From Membranipora membranacea (lineage: Eukaryota > Bryozoa > Gymnolaemata > Cheilostomatida > Membraniporidae): DNA of 64,000 nt. The notes beneath the pieces are model-generated. The model was not told the origin of the DNA and did not search any database. It saw only the letters and a list, made by a program, of their open reading frames with translations. Below, piece by piece: positions 10,907-23,300 of this stretch. The position numbers and the translations under genes are program-made. Numbering within the stretch: position 1 is the first letter of the stretch; every line of letters starts with the position of its first letter. The stretch is from NCBI GenBank assembly GCA_914767715.1, contig OU612066.1, positions 29,982,283 to 30,046,282 of the forward strand, read 5' to 3'.

Positions 10907-13900
10907 TTATTCTATCAGGTGGCTTCCCTCATCCATTTCAAATCCATGACTTTCTTTCATCAATTTAATGTTGATTTCCCTGCAACATTTGAGAGCCTGA
11001 AACAGTTTCAATGCAGCTATCGCAAGTATCACTGCAACTGAACTTATCGCATAGTCTGTCATGGTCCATCCAAAATTAGATTTCTTGATAACTACTCCAG
11101 AAATCACAGGTCCAACCCAAGCTCTACAATAACAATCAGGACAGAAATATAATAAAATGCCAAGGTTTTTACTTCAACTGAAAAGAGAAGAATGATGTGG
11201 AGTTTTGGTAAATGGAAGTTTTAAATGTTGAGTGAGGAAAATTCTTTACTCTCCAATCAGGATAGTGGTCTCTCCAGATAAGAGAAGGCAATTCCTTTAA
11301 AAATAGGGATGGAAGTTATCAAGAATGAAATGGCAATATGGCTTTATCTTTCATTTTTTATAAATTGATATTAATTGCAAAGGAAATATTTCAGCTTGAT
11401 TTGGCTTATGAATAGCCTAATGAACTAACCCATGTACACAAGCACTAGCAAAGAGAAAATATAGCATTGCGTTAGTAAAGGATCTGTGTGGTGGTTTTGT
11501 GCTGTTCTTAACCTTTAAACATCACCTTCACAACCAGTGTACAAAAAAGATTGGACAAGGTGCTGGATAAAAATTCGATACAATGGGAACAACTTCTGTT
11601 TGTACAAAACTGATCGATATTTTTAAATTGTCAGTCTACAATTATTTTCTAGAAATTGCAATGAAAAAATAACAACGCAACCAAAAATTAAAAGAACCCG
11701 GAGAGTCGAGAAAAATGATGATTAATAAGATTTGAAATTCTTCAATAGAAGTCGTTTGATGGATTTATATCAAATTTTCATTTGGTCGAAACAACCCCGC
11801 TGTGATAAATTATCAGAAAAAACACGTCCATACATTCATACTAACCTATTTTTAAGTCAGGATCTCTTGTGATTGATTTGGATTTTGGACCCCCAAGTGT
11901 AATACATTTCTTTGGGCGTAATAACTTCAAGGAGTGTAACACATTTTCCCACAAGCGTAATACAATTTCAAACTAGTTTAATCTTCCATCAAACGATCAC
12001 ACTGATCATCTTACATATCATCTTACATGGTTTAAAAATGTTTGCATCACATAGCAACTTTCTTTACGCAGCAATAACTGTTCGACCATTGCAAAATTCT
12101 TAAAGAATCATACACCTCCCAACTAGATCTCTGGGATCCGGGGAAATAATTCTATATCTTTGGTTGTTCAATGCCGTGTGAGGACTGAATGATGCTATAC
12201 TGCCTAATGCTGAAAAGCAAATACATACAATTACTCGTTAAGTCTTGCACGCGGCGATTAATTATTGAGCCATTTCCCTGTTATCTCTCCCCGCTTGAAG
12301 ATAAAAATTTGGTTTCCTACTCTAACTTCATCATTCTTTGAGCCAACAATCTCAAGTCGTCTACACTTGTACACTTGAGGAGACAACTTTTAAATTATGA
12401 AGCAGGCTCAATTCTTGTCTTGTATTTTTAGCCATTTTGCTGCCCATACATCAATGCATTGTGTCGGTGTAATGCATAAACACTATGGTTCCATGCTTCG
12501 ACTGAGTGGTCCACTCCCATTTCGAATGATGAAAGCTTATAATTTGCATGATGAAAAAAAACATGGAAAGACATGTGCTGCGGCTGGGATTTGAATCCCG
12601 GGCCTTCCGCATCAATATTCATTGAAGTCATTGTGTGCAAGCGGCTATCCATTCATCCACGCCACCTTAAGCAGAGGCCACATGATCGTGCAAATTTCCA
12701 CTAATTCTTGCAAATTAAATTTCGTAGGAATATTAGCCTGCCACGCATGATTGTCAATTTCCAAATTCGTCCTAATGATTTATTGGTGAAATCCTACTGT
12801 AATCCTCTTCAGCCAATCTAAACCATAGGCCTACAGTGATGATTTGCTTGCACTAGTTCTTTGTATTTATATTTAGATCCACCTTGGCTAAATGGGAAAC
12901 TTCCTGACCATACTGGTCATCCATTTAAATCACATCGAGGTGCAATGATGTATTTATCTATATATAAAATTCTGAGTTTCAACCCTGCTTGTCCCCTTAG
13001 ATTCAAAGGAATGATACAAACAGTGGATGAATTTTAATCGTGACAATTTAATAATAACTAAAGAAAATTCCTCGCAAACGAACTGAGTCTTACCCTGCAG
13101 GGCAGCTGATCTGCTGACCATTTGGTATATTCTCACCTCTTACTATCATCACATCACCACTATGATGCCTTGGTACACAGTTGACTCCTTCCTGCAAATA
13201 CAGTGGTTGGATCAAATGAAATTATTCCTAAACTGCAGATATTAACTGGTTATTAGGAATTTGCTTGCATGAATGATGCAATCTCTTTTGTGAATTCCCT
13301 CATACATAGCTCCCAGTCTCTCTCACTCGATATAAACTTAAATCATACCAGAGAGACGAGCTAGCAGTTATATGAATCTTAGTACAAGGTGAATCATTTT
13401 ATCATGTTCATACAAACTATTGCGCTTTCCATTTGTTTGTATCTCAGGTACTTACACATCAAGGAGGTTGAATTTGGTAAACTCATCACTACCTAACACT
13501 GAACTGATATCGGAATGTATGTTTGACTCTTAATGGAAAACTTTCTTCAAATGATGACCGCAGCCAGTAAAATGTATTAAAACAAAGAGAGGAAATTTTA
13601 CCTACTAATCTACTTTATCATCTCATGGTATAAGATTCACGATATGCAACTAAATGACCATATTGCATCACAACTCATCTTGTACTTGAAAAGTGCCTAT
13701 TCCTACACCCAATAAGTCCATACCAATAACATACATATTTTATGTCAAGACTCATGGAGTGAGTCTTGGTCTCAAGATCTCTGATGTGAACACTAAGCAT
13801 GCTTTGCTACTTACTATGGAGGGTACTGTCATTTCTACTACATTTCTACAGTGCAGGTGGTTTGATATAGCTCCATCACAGTTGGACTTGTCCTTACAAC

Positions 13901-16882
13901 GGCATTCAGCTGCAAAGGTGTTTGCTGGAAAAATTAAAATTATGATTTGCTAACAAAAAATGATGATTGTCTGAGAGCAGCGTGTTTTAGTGTATTACAT
14001 TGATGTTTATCGGATTGTAGCTGTTGAAAGAGTGAAACAGGATTCTGAATTTGGACATATTTCAATCACAATGCAGAGAAAGATTTGTTTCTAAAAGACT
14101 CACAGATATTGCCACTTAACAGGTATCTCTTGGAACTTTTCTTTGTTGGGAACATGACAATTAAGTAAAGGAGTCTCCAAATTATATGTATGTGATTTGT
14201 ACAATTTTGCACTGCTTCCACATCAGAAACCAAGTAAATACCTGGACATGTGATTGTGGATTGTGCATCCCCCGTCTCGAAGCTAGTCCTAAAAATATGT
14301 AAAACAGGCACTCGCTACCATTTAATTGGACAACAAGCGTATTTGCTATTTGGCATTGGGCGAGCGGATTGACTTTGTAATAGTTGATTTTCTTAAGACT
14401 CACAAATCAATGTAGTTGTAGTGACAATAACTGTAAAACTAGACAGGTGCATTGAATAGCAAGTGTGTATTGTAGAAGGAAGGCAACACAGATAATATCT
14501 TCCATAATATCTAAGCTTACTTACCTTTTAATTCAATCCCGACAGGAGGCAAATAACCTAAAACAGACAGATACACAATAAATACCTGAGCTCACATACT
14601 GTATATTAGAAACATTACATCAAAGACTTCCCAAGGACCAATACAATGCACCTCTTATGAGAGGCACTTTTTTCCACCATCAATAATAATAATTCAATGC
14701 TCTACTTGACATGAATTATTCATGCCAAGAGTTAAATTTGTTGACCATGCAAATCTGACATAACTTGACTGACTCTAACATGCATTGGTCTTTGGGTAGT
14801 CCCTAAAGACCGGGCTACTGATCTATAACTTCCTTTTTAAGGTGTAATATACTGATCTTTGACCTTACCTGGTACTGGTTCAAAAAAACGAGGTCCAGGT
14901 TTATCTGAAACAAACAGACAAACAATAATGATTAATGAAGTTTCATTAAATTCATAGTAATAATGCTCAATACATGAATATACAAAGCTGGCATATGAAT
15001 AATAACACTTATGGTTTGAGGTCCAAAATTCTTGAAGGTAATCTCACCTGTAGGCAGCCCTAAGAATAGGGGTCCGTGTGGTGTAACACAGAGTGCTGTC
15101 ATGGTAGGATTTGGTTGCTGGGAGCCGCTAAGTTTCACCCAGAGACAGCTCAGGAAATTATTGACGACACCTATTACTCGGTGCTCACTCCATGGATCGT
15201 TAGCAATACAACCAGTCATCACCATTCTGATGGATACAAATAGTCTTATTTGTGATGTTGACTGAAGATAAGTTTGAACACATCAGAAATAAGAAAAAAG
15301 CCACCATAAAAGTCTCACAACTTGAGTGGTTAAAAATAACTTGAATTGCATCATTTGTAACATTTGATAAACTGGTGAGGAATTTAATTTTCACACAGAG
15401 CTCCTGAGCAATGCAAGGTGAGTCACTACCTTACCCACCAGGACAGAACATGTTTGTCGCCTCTGGCATACCTTCAGCCTTAATGCCTCTCTTAGCCGCA
15501 AAATTCTCAGCAGCCGAACACACAGCTGTCGCCTTAAGATAAAGATACTATGAGAGATGATATGTGTTTTATCAATGTGAGGACTATAATTATATACATT
15601 GTTCAAGACTCGAACTCGAACTATATATTCATCATTTCCTCTGTTCAACACATTTTCCAAACAAATTCACAAAATAAAGCTCTTAAAATTTAATCAGTTA
15701 TTTAAAAATGACACAGATCAGTACAGATAAAATTAAAAGGTACACTTTATCTGAAAACCAAGCGAGTATTTTCACTTACAATAGAGGGAACTGTTGCATT
15801 TGCTGAGTTGCGCACAGTGCAGGTGGTTGGAGACTCAAACATGGCGTCATCACAGTTTGACTTGTCCTTACAGAAGCATTGAACTGCCAACATTTTTGCT
15901 AAAAAACAAGTCAGGTTATGAGTAAAATACTATTGCTAGCTTGTGATCAGGATGTAGACAGCATTTGTCTTATACACATTATATGATTTCACCTCTGCAA
16001 TTTGATACAGAGTTAATGGAATTTAGATATCATGACAACTCAGCATTTTCTAAATTACTCACACACTAATGTAAATTGCAACTCAACACTGGATTCGGTG
16101 TGGCATGACTTTTAAAATCCGAATAAGATAAAATGTGTTTATAAACAGCAAAGTGAAAGTTGGTTTTTAGCTCAAATGATATCTAGCTCTCTATGTTACA
16201 AAAGTAAATACCTGGACATGTGACGGTGGAAGACGAATCATCTTCACGCTCAGACGGCGGTCCTAAAATAATTCAAAATATGTCTTTACTGTGATATTCA
16301 TAACTGAAAATGCTTGATATATTGAACTTATGCAGGCTTATAGTATGTGGCTTGACTCAAATCAAGGAGTCAAACTCCTTGCTCAAATCCACTGTGCAAT
16401 ATAAAAATGATAAAACACTAACGTACTCATAGTCAAGGGCTCAGTATTTTCTTCATGAAAATGGAATAGTTAATCATATTTGATTGACTTGAGTTTTTGT
16501 ACCTTGTATTTGAATCCCGAAAGGATGTGCAGCTGGTGCTACTTCCGGACCTGGATGAGTAACTCCATGCGCTGCCCAGGCGCTTGTACCTGTGGAACTA
16601 CCTGCAAATGTATCCAGTGTATTGCCATCATGCATCTAAACATATATTTTCAAAAAAAATGGAAAAATATGAGGTTGCTCTCTGTCAATTTCCTGACCTG
16701 TCATGGACATCAAATCATTAACTTCATTATTAATGGTGTGTTATTGCACAAGTCAAATTACACTGTTGCAAACTAATATGAAAATTCCATGTTCGACGAA
16801 AACTACGATCATCTCAGTTACCTGTAAATTCCAGCAGAATAAGTATGCTCAACGAGAGCAGGGTATTGTTAGGTCTCCTCAT
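10907..16882 (-). CDS. Cysteine-rich type I membrane protein, complete in unit 1
   Basis: I recognise no named family. Eleven minus-strand exons join in phase: 16882-16822, 16601-16503, 16262-16212, 15898-15780, 15532-15435, 15226-15048, 14904-14869, 14557-14525, 13924-13815, 13191-13094 and 11123-10907. Their lengths sum to 1101 bases, giving 366 residues plus stop. Residues 1-20 look like a signal peptide (hydrophobic core LLSLSILILL). A Ser/Pro-rich stretch follows, then cysteine module 1 (core VQCFCKDKSNCDDAM, then a CPGG end), a 59-residue conserved exon (NDPWSEHRVIGVV, FLSC), two short Pro-rich exons, cysteine module 2 (ECRCKDKSNCDG, SCPAG) and a helix at about 319-340 (YAISSVAVILAIAALKLF), with a CC pair at its inner edge and a tail of about 25 residues. 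One NAT sequon is visible. It is probably at the cell surface with an extracellular N-terminus. The AATAAA overlapping the stop could be a polyadenylation signal. Expression is unproven. Confidence 0.65.
12578..12668 (-). repeat. tRNA-derived SINE, second type, unit 1
   Basis: On the minus strand, an A-box-like TGGATGAATGGATAGCCGC (12641-12659) and a B-box GGGATTCAAATCCC (12586-12599) sit at tRNA spacing. Acceptor-stem pairing is poor, so it is not a functional tRNA gene. The same element lies in unit 2 at about 29493-29583. It lies between the last cysteine-rich exon and the transmembrane exon of the membrane-protein gene. Confidence 0.6.
14242..14288 (-). other. Skipped or relic exon of the membrane-protein gene
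   Basis: It is flanked by good splice sites (TTTTAG acceptor, GTATTT donor) and encodes ...AQSTITCPG in one frame, clearly the counterpart of the exon at 16212-16262 (...SSSTVTCPG). It is 47 bases long instead of 51, so including it shifts the frame and meets a stop in the next exon. Omitting it joins exon 8 to exon 10 in perfect phase. The same 47-base form is in unit 2 (31156-31202), so the loss predates that duplication. Confidence 0.6.
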
Positions 16883-17025
16883 TTCTGCTACTCCCCACTT
16901 TCAGCTATGTGATACAAGTTGTATGACCTGGGCTCTTGTATACCAAATCTAAAGCAATAAGAACATATAAAACATGTGCTGCACAAAGCTTTCATTTTGG
17001 CTGAGGAATACCAAATAAAAGCTCT
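16883..17025 (-). promoter_or_regulatory. Likely promoter and 5' end of the membrane-protein gene
   Basis: Only about 140 bases separate the signal-peptide start codon from the edge of unit 2. On the minus strand a TATA-like TTTTATATGTT lies at about 16963-16974, roughly 85 bases before the ATG. The segment is absent from unit 2, which also lacks the signal-peptide exon. Promoter function is inferred from position only. Confidence 0.35.
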
Positions 17026-20000
17026 GATAGTCTTAAATATTAAATAGTAATTAAAATCATGTTTACTCTGTTAGCCTTGTCACGTAGCTACTTTTGTTTT
17101 GTAAGCCGTGTGACGAGGCTATACTCGGTAACTGATTAGTTATTACTCATTCCTTGCTATGTAAGTGATGCGCTCACCAAGGAACAGCTAAGGTTATTGG
17201 GATTCGGCATATGAATAGACCAAGCCTTAGAGGTTACTAATACAAATGCAATGTCTTGCAACCCTGTTGTTTTGTTGCTCAAAGGTAATTACTGATAGAG
17301 GAGATAAATCCGAATTTCATGGTTTCTGGAGTACAAAATCTCAATCAGCGAAAATTCAAATCCTAAATCTTCTTCTAGCTCTCCACAAATGTGAAAGATG
17401 AGATTTCCTAGCTTTGTCATGCGGCTACTGTTTTTTGTTTATCCCCAGAACAAAAAAATTAGCCGCGTGACAAGGCTTAGGGTTTCCCTCTTCAGGGTTT
17501 CTTTAATGTGACCCTTACTGTATGAATGGGCTCAGTGGGATCCCCATTTGTTTCTCATTTTTGTGGATAGCTTTGACAAGATTTTGGATTTGAAGATGTT
17601 ACTGAATGAGCTGCCGGTGACTGAATCCATCCAAGTCTGAACAACTTAAGGGGTAGTCCTAATACTCAGGGAAGGGCATTTGTCCAGAAACAATGAGATT
17701 TGGGAATGCATCTTCACTTCTATCATGAATTACCTTTGAGAAACACAGGGGCTAACCATAAACATTGCCTGAAGAGAAACTCTGGTGTCGGAGTAAACTG
17801 AAATGAGGTCCGTATGTTTTCTCAACTTGAGTGAAATTTTTTGGTTGTGATTGCAAATTGCCATCTTGTTGAATAAAACGCGTCCGGACACGAATACAGT
17901 TGAGGCGGATGCATCCATAACCGAGGATGATGAGTTGTAGACACTAATCATTGGGTGACAGTCCAATCCTGATGGGTTTGTTACAGCAAATTTAACTGCT
18001 CAAAACTATTACTGATGGGTTTGTTACTGCTCTAAGCCTATCCATGTGGGATTGTTACAGTAAGGACTAAGGAGCATCTCCTTGGATACATCAATTATTA
18101 CTGCTTCAAGCCCATCCGGCTGGGTTTGTTACAGCAGAAAATTTCTACTACGAGCCTCACCGGATGAGTATTATTTTGGCTACCAACAGTTGCCGTATGC
18201 CGTATGTCCGTGACAGTCACACTTAAAGGTTGATAGAAAGTGAAATGGATGGCCAGTTAGCACTGCTGGATGGGTATTTGTCATGAGCGGATGGCCCTTT
18301 CACTGAGTGATGTGGTGAGGATGGCCATTTACCACAAAGCCCATTTACCATTTTGTGGCACAACATTGGCAAGGTGTATGCCATGAGACTGTATGGAGCA
18401 TTATAGCATTGAAATGATGCATTTAATTGTGGATGATGTTATGAGATTTAATTGTGTAGTAGCATTGGTATTATCATTGACTTGCAGTCCACATATCAGG
18501 CTTTTTTACAGATAACTCGGATCAATTCAATTGGATACTTTGAAAATTGCATCAAATTTGGTAATTTGCTGTGAACAGTTTGGTAAATAATTTCCATCAA
18601 ACTTTTGTTTTTAAGACAAATCAACATCAAATTGAGAACAAGTTGCTGCTGATTGTATGTAAGACAGTATAAAACTCAAACCACCAGATCAAAAATTGAT
18701 CGAGTTGTCAACAAAAGATCAATCAATGATGACATCATTACTACTACACAATCAAATGTCATAAATTCACCCACATCTTAAATGCTTCATTTTAGAGCTG
18801 ATTTAGCTGTTCATGGTGTTCTCTCTGGGTCTATGTAGCATTATCTCAAAGGTCCTTGTTATGTTTTGAAAAAAAGGGCCTTTGAGATAAGCCTATGAGA
18901 GAACTTGCTCTAGGCCAACATGTACTATGATGCGCTAATTAGAATGGCATTGGTGGAGTGGAATGAGATGCAAGTGTATGACAATAGTGAATAACAGGCT
19001 TGCTAAATTGTGCCATTATCCTAAATGATTTCCTATGATTATGGGATGGCACAATCAGTTGGATTGCTCCATAGTTGGTGCCAGTATATGACAATGTTAT
19101 AATTTAAATGAACAAAATTTTGGTGACAAAAATTCTGTGAATAACATTAAGTATTCAAAGTGGCACAAACCACCTAAAATCCTAATGGAAAAGAAAGCGT
19201 CAGGCGCAGGAATGTTATGCCTATCTGTTTCAAAACCTCCAGATAGCATATTTTGAAGTCCATTTAATTTCGAGTATTTATTTTTAGGTTTAAAAATACA
19301 CCGAAACGAAGACATAATGATGATGTCCTGTAATCATATTTATGGAAGACCACAGCCTGAGATTGATTCCTGCACAACAGCTCGTTTAGTTTTTAGCAAT
19401 GGTTGTGGCACATGCTTTTAATGCTTACAAAACAACACAATACTGCTCAGATTGGCCGGTGATTGATTGTTCTTAACATGACTAGCGATAATTGTTCACT
19501 GGTATTCAAAAGGTTAAGAACATGACATTTTTTCTCATTTTCTTGGGGCCATGTTCTGATTTAAGGAACATAAGCAATATCCATGTACTCTTATTATTCT
19601 GCCATTACAAACATGTACAATCATGTTTGTTCCAAAAAATATGAACAGTTTGAGCAAACTCAATGGGATGTCGCCAGCAGTTTTGCTCTGTGTGTTTGAT
19701 GTAAAGTAAAAACGCTAACATGACATCAAATACCAAATTTGAACACAAAAAGACGCAGAAATGAGAAGGTTAAAATTTTGAATAAGGTAGCTTTGAAAGA
19801 TGATAGATTGAGTTGCACTTTATCTACATAGGGAGTTGCTCCCCTTCCATTGTTAATGAGCCAATGTCAAATAGCAACCCGTCATGAAATCGAATTGGTC
19901 AAACCCTGATTAAATTGTTAGGCAACATTACTCAGTACGGATGCATTTAATAGGGTGTATACAGGGTAGACTATTTTACTCATTGCTTTGCAGATTCCTG

Positions 20001-20069
20001 ACCATTTTGGGAGCGGTTGTGGGGAGATAGAATATTGATTCAGGCTATGCAGCTTCATATTGGATTCTT
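17026..20069. other. Non-genic part of unit 2
   Basis: This is the counterpart of 392-3533, including the minisatellite (17967-18135) and the hairpin (18841-18890). Compared with unit 1 there is an extra segment near 17411-17475 and a deletion near 19086 of about 430 bases. No coding exon is supported. Confidence 0.55.
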
Positions 20070-20326
20070 TCACAAATCTAAAAGAGCGATACGGAAAGTT
20101 GAAGGTTGTCTTTCTCCTGTGTGTGTTCTCAGTGCCGTGTCATACATTGTTGTGCGCTTCTGAAAGGGCAACAATATTTCTCCAGTGGGTGTCGTTGTGT
20201 GCTCTATCTTTTTTTTGATAGAGTGTACTTCTAAAATTGTAGTATTGGTAAGCAAACAGGTTTTCTTCTCGATGTGTCAGAATGTGTCCCTGCAAGTTTG
20301 ACTGTTGTGCATTTCCGACAGGGCAC
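20070..20326 (-). pseudogene. Decayed zinc-finger tail, unit 2
   Basis: This is the best preserved of the three tails. One base out of register with the gene, the minus strand reads CPECPVGNAQQSNLQGHI followed by LTH, a complete C2H2 finger skeleton, then a broken linker and further degraded finger sequence. It sits directly after the stop of the unit 2 gene, so the stop arises from a frameshift in the linker and not from the end of an ancestral array. Confidence 0.65.
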
Positions 20327-23300
20327 TCAGGGCAAGCATATTTTTTCTCTGGTATGTGTCAGACTGTGCCTTTTCAAGCTAGATTGTCGAGCGCATCTGA
20401 AAGAGCATTCAGGACAGGCAAACGGTTTTTCTCCAGTATGTTTCCGAATGTGTCTTTTCAAATTTGATAGTTTTGTGCTTCTGTAAGGGCATTCAGTGCA
20501 AACATATGGTTTTTCTCCAGTATGTGTCCTCATGTGGCATATCAGTCTCGCTTTATTTTTTGTTGTAAACTTGCAATATTTACATTTCTTCTTGCCTCTC
20601 AATTGCTCATAACTGGGATGAGCAGGCAATGCGGTCGCCTTAGCAGATGGATTAGTTCTAGGCTCTTTAGGTTTGCGGGACGATTCAGTCAAGGAACCAT
20701 CATGCTCTACCATTATATCATTTGGAGGTTCAGGTTCCTGCTTCTGTCCCTCATTGATTCCTTCACCATAGTTATACTCTACTGGTTCTTGAGCTTCACA
20801 GACAATAAGTCTATAACTACTATTATATACTACGGGTACATCAGCATCAATTTCTGTCATTGGTGAGTATTCAGTGTAACCTGTTGGTGAGTATTCAGGT
20901 AGGCTTGCATCAAACTCTGGGGTACACTCTACCTTAATAGTATCCATGTGTGCTGCGGACTCAATCACTCTTTCTGCATTAGATATTTGATCATCATGTG
21001 ATGACGCTGCAGCAAGGCTGTATGTTATAGGTATACTAACTGGATGGTTAGATTGTATATTCTCTTCTTCAGACTCACTGATACTGCAGTCTCCATCCTG
21101 TGCAGCTTCTGTTATAAACATAATGTATACTATATATAACTCATCACAAGATGCAGGACATATAGAACCAAATTTTTGATGTTTGGATCTGCTCCTAGTA
21201 TGGTATTCAGCCAAACATTGGGGGCCCTCATATGTGTACTTTGATAACCTACTGTGCATTTCAATGAGGTGAACATAGACGAAACATACTTTGTCGATGA
21301 TGGTGAATCACAGACATGACCAAAACATGACTCGATGCGCATAATGACCACATAATTGGAAGAGTTGAATTCGATTCCCCATGGTTTGATCAGAGACAAA
21401 GACGCTGTATATATGATACCATAAGCACATCCCATAGTTTTTAGTAGTTGACATTTTATCCTGCTCTGCAAATTTTAAACTATTTTGCAGCTTTATCACC
21501 TTTATGTAATAGCTCTGAGGACTACACTATACCAGCTGTTAGACTTTATATCAAAGATCATCATGGATATCAAACCAGTCACTTCTACCATCAGATATAC
21601 CAGAGAACAGCTGTCAAACCTTCAAACATCATACAAAGAAGGTAGCCATTATGACTGGAAACACATAGACAACATCCTACACCCGCAGTCTCAATCTCAT
21701 CAGCGTAGAATCCAGGCAATCGTAAGTGAAAGGATGATTACTTATTACAGTGACAAGTCATCAGGAAAGCTGAGTAATCATCTCATAACGATACCTGAGT
21801 TCCGCACAGACAAGAGACCAGGGTCAACTGCACCAAAGGTGACAATGCCACATACCAATGAAACACCTGCCATATTATTGACTAATTGCCGATCAATAAC
21901 CCTCGACAAATTTGACGAACTCAAACTCGTGTTGGAGGAGAAAATTCCTCAGGTGGTCATGTTAACAGAAACATGGCTGACTGAGAGTAAGGAGTCAACT
22001 CAGATATTAGACGGATACAATCTTCACTGCTCACATCGTAGTTCAGGACGTGTCGGAGGGGGAGTAGGTATTTTTACTCATGAAAGCCTCTCTGCTAAAA
22101 CTGTTCTTCGTCATTCATCCAAGAAGTACAGCACCGTTTGGGTAAATGTATCTCACAAGGGTAGATGTTCAATATATGGCTGTATCTACCATCAAAAATC
22201 TCGTAACTCACTATGAGACTAAGACACTGATGAGATTCTACGCCATCTATCAGAAACAATGGTAAAACTCGCTACAAAGTACACGGACAATTTTGTGATT
22301 GGCGGGGATTTTAACCACCTACAAATCCCTGACATTGAGACTCTCTTCAGTTTGACAAATATTGTCCATTTCCCAACGCGAGGTGAGGCTTATCTAGATA
22401 AGATCTATACAAACATACGTGAGATGAAACAAATTACAGCTGAGAAGTTAGCTCCCCTTCAAGACAGAGACCATGATGTTGTCTACATTCCGAGGATAAA
22501 CTTTGCCCCAGACCAAGCCGAGAGAGTAACCTATCGAAAGGTGAATAGAACAGCAAGAGAGAAAATAAGCCACGTTATCACACTGATTGACTGGTCTTAC
22601 ATTACGGATATCTCTGACGCTGATTTGAAAGCTGAAGTGTTACAGAGAACAATTACTGATGTCGTGGATAAACACTGCCCGATTCAGATCATAAAACCTC
22701 CCAAAAGGAAGACACCTTGGTTTAAGGAACTCGAACTTCGAAATGCCAAAAACAAATTAATCAAGGCAAAGAAAAACCAAAAGCGAACCAATCTGTTTAC
22801 ACGGCTTTTACGTGATCAACTAAGAAAAGCTAAGCAAGATTGGATTACAGAAAAGCTAGGAGAGAACAACTCCAAAACTACATGGCAGGTAGTCCACACA
22901 CTCACAAATAAAGACAAACGGAAAACCACAAAACCGATATACACCCTAGACGGAGAACACCAACCGGCAGCAGAGTTGATGAACAAGTACTTTATTGATA
23001 TAGCAGGGGAGTCATCAGCATTGGATATCGAGTCTCTATTATCTAGTCTGCCGGAACATCCGCTAGAAGTCAGTATAGAGCAGGTGAAGAAGTGGCTACG
23101 TGACATCGATCCCGGTAAATCAACCTGCTCCTCAGACTTCTCTGCTTGGGTGTCTAAGCTCTGTCATGAAGACTTGTGCGTCCCAGCATGTAATCTCATA
23201 AACCATTGTTTAAGAGAAGGTGTATTTCCAAAAAATGGTAAAATTTTAGAGAGAGCTATTGTATATTTCTATTCTGATTATGTGTTACCATCAATTAATA

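Larger units (their letters stand above)
1..17025. repeat. Tandem segmental duplication, unit 1
   Basis: This unit holds one zinc-finger gene copy and one cysteine-rich membrane-protein gene. Its sequence from about 392 onward reappears nearly unchanged from 17026 (unit 2) and from 35764 (unit 3). Its first 390 bases match unit 3 from about 35402 but are missing in unit 2. Landmarks in the same order in all units are a hairpin (1950-1999), zinc-finger exons (3773-5551) and a long hairpin (7976-8099). The left boundary is probably just outside the window. Confidence 0.9.

Noticed and set aside
10907-11107. Small stand-alone gene at the transmembrane exon
   Set aside because: The open frame has a splice acceptor at its upstream end in phase with the cysteine-rich exons, so it is a terminal exon and not a gene of its own.
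12100-12215. Possible extra exon between the last cysteine-rich exon and the transmembrane exon
   Set aside because: Using the incoming phase it meets a stop (AAG ATA TAG); it is not needed, because the neighbouring exons join in phase without it.
22816-23106. Minus-strand frame inside the LINE
   Set aside because: It is antisense to the reverse-transcriptase linker region and has no independent support.
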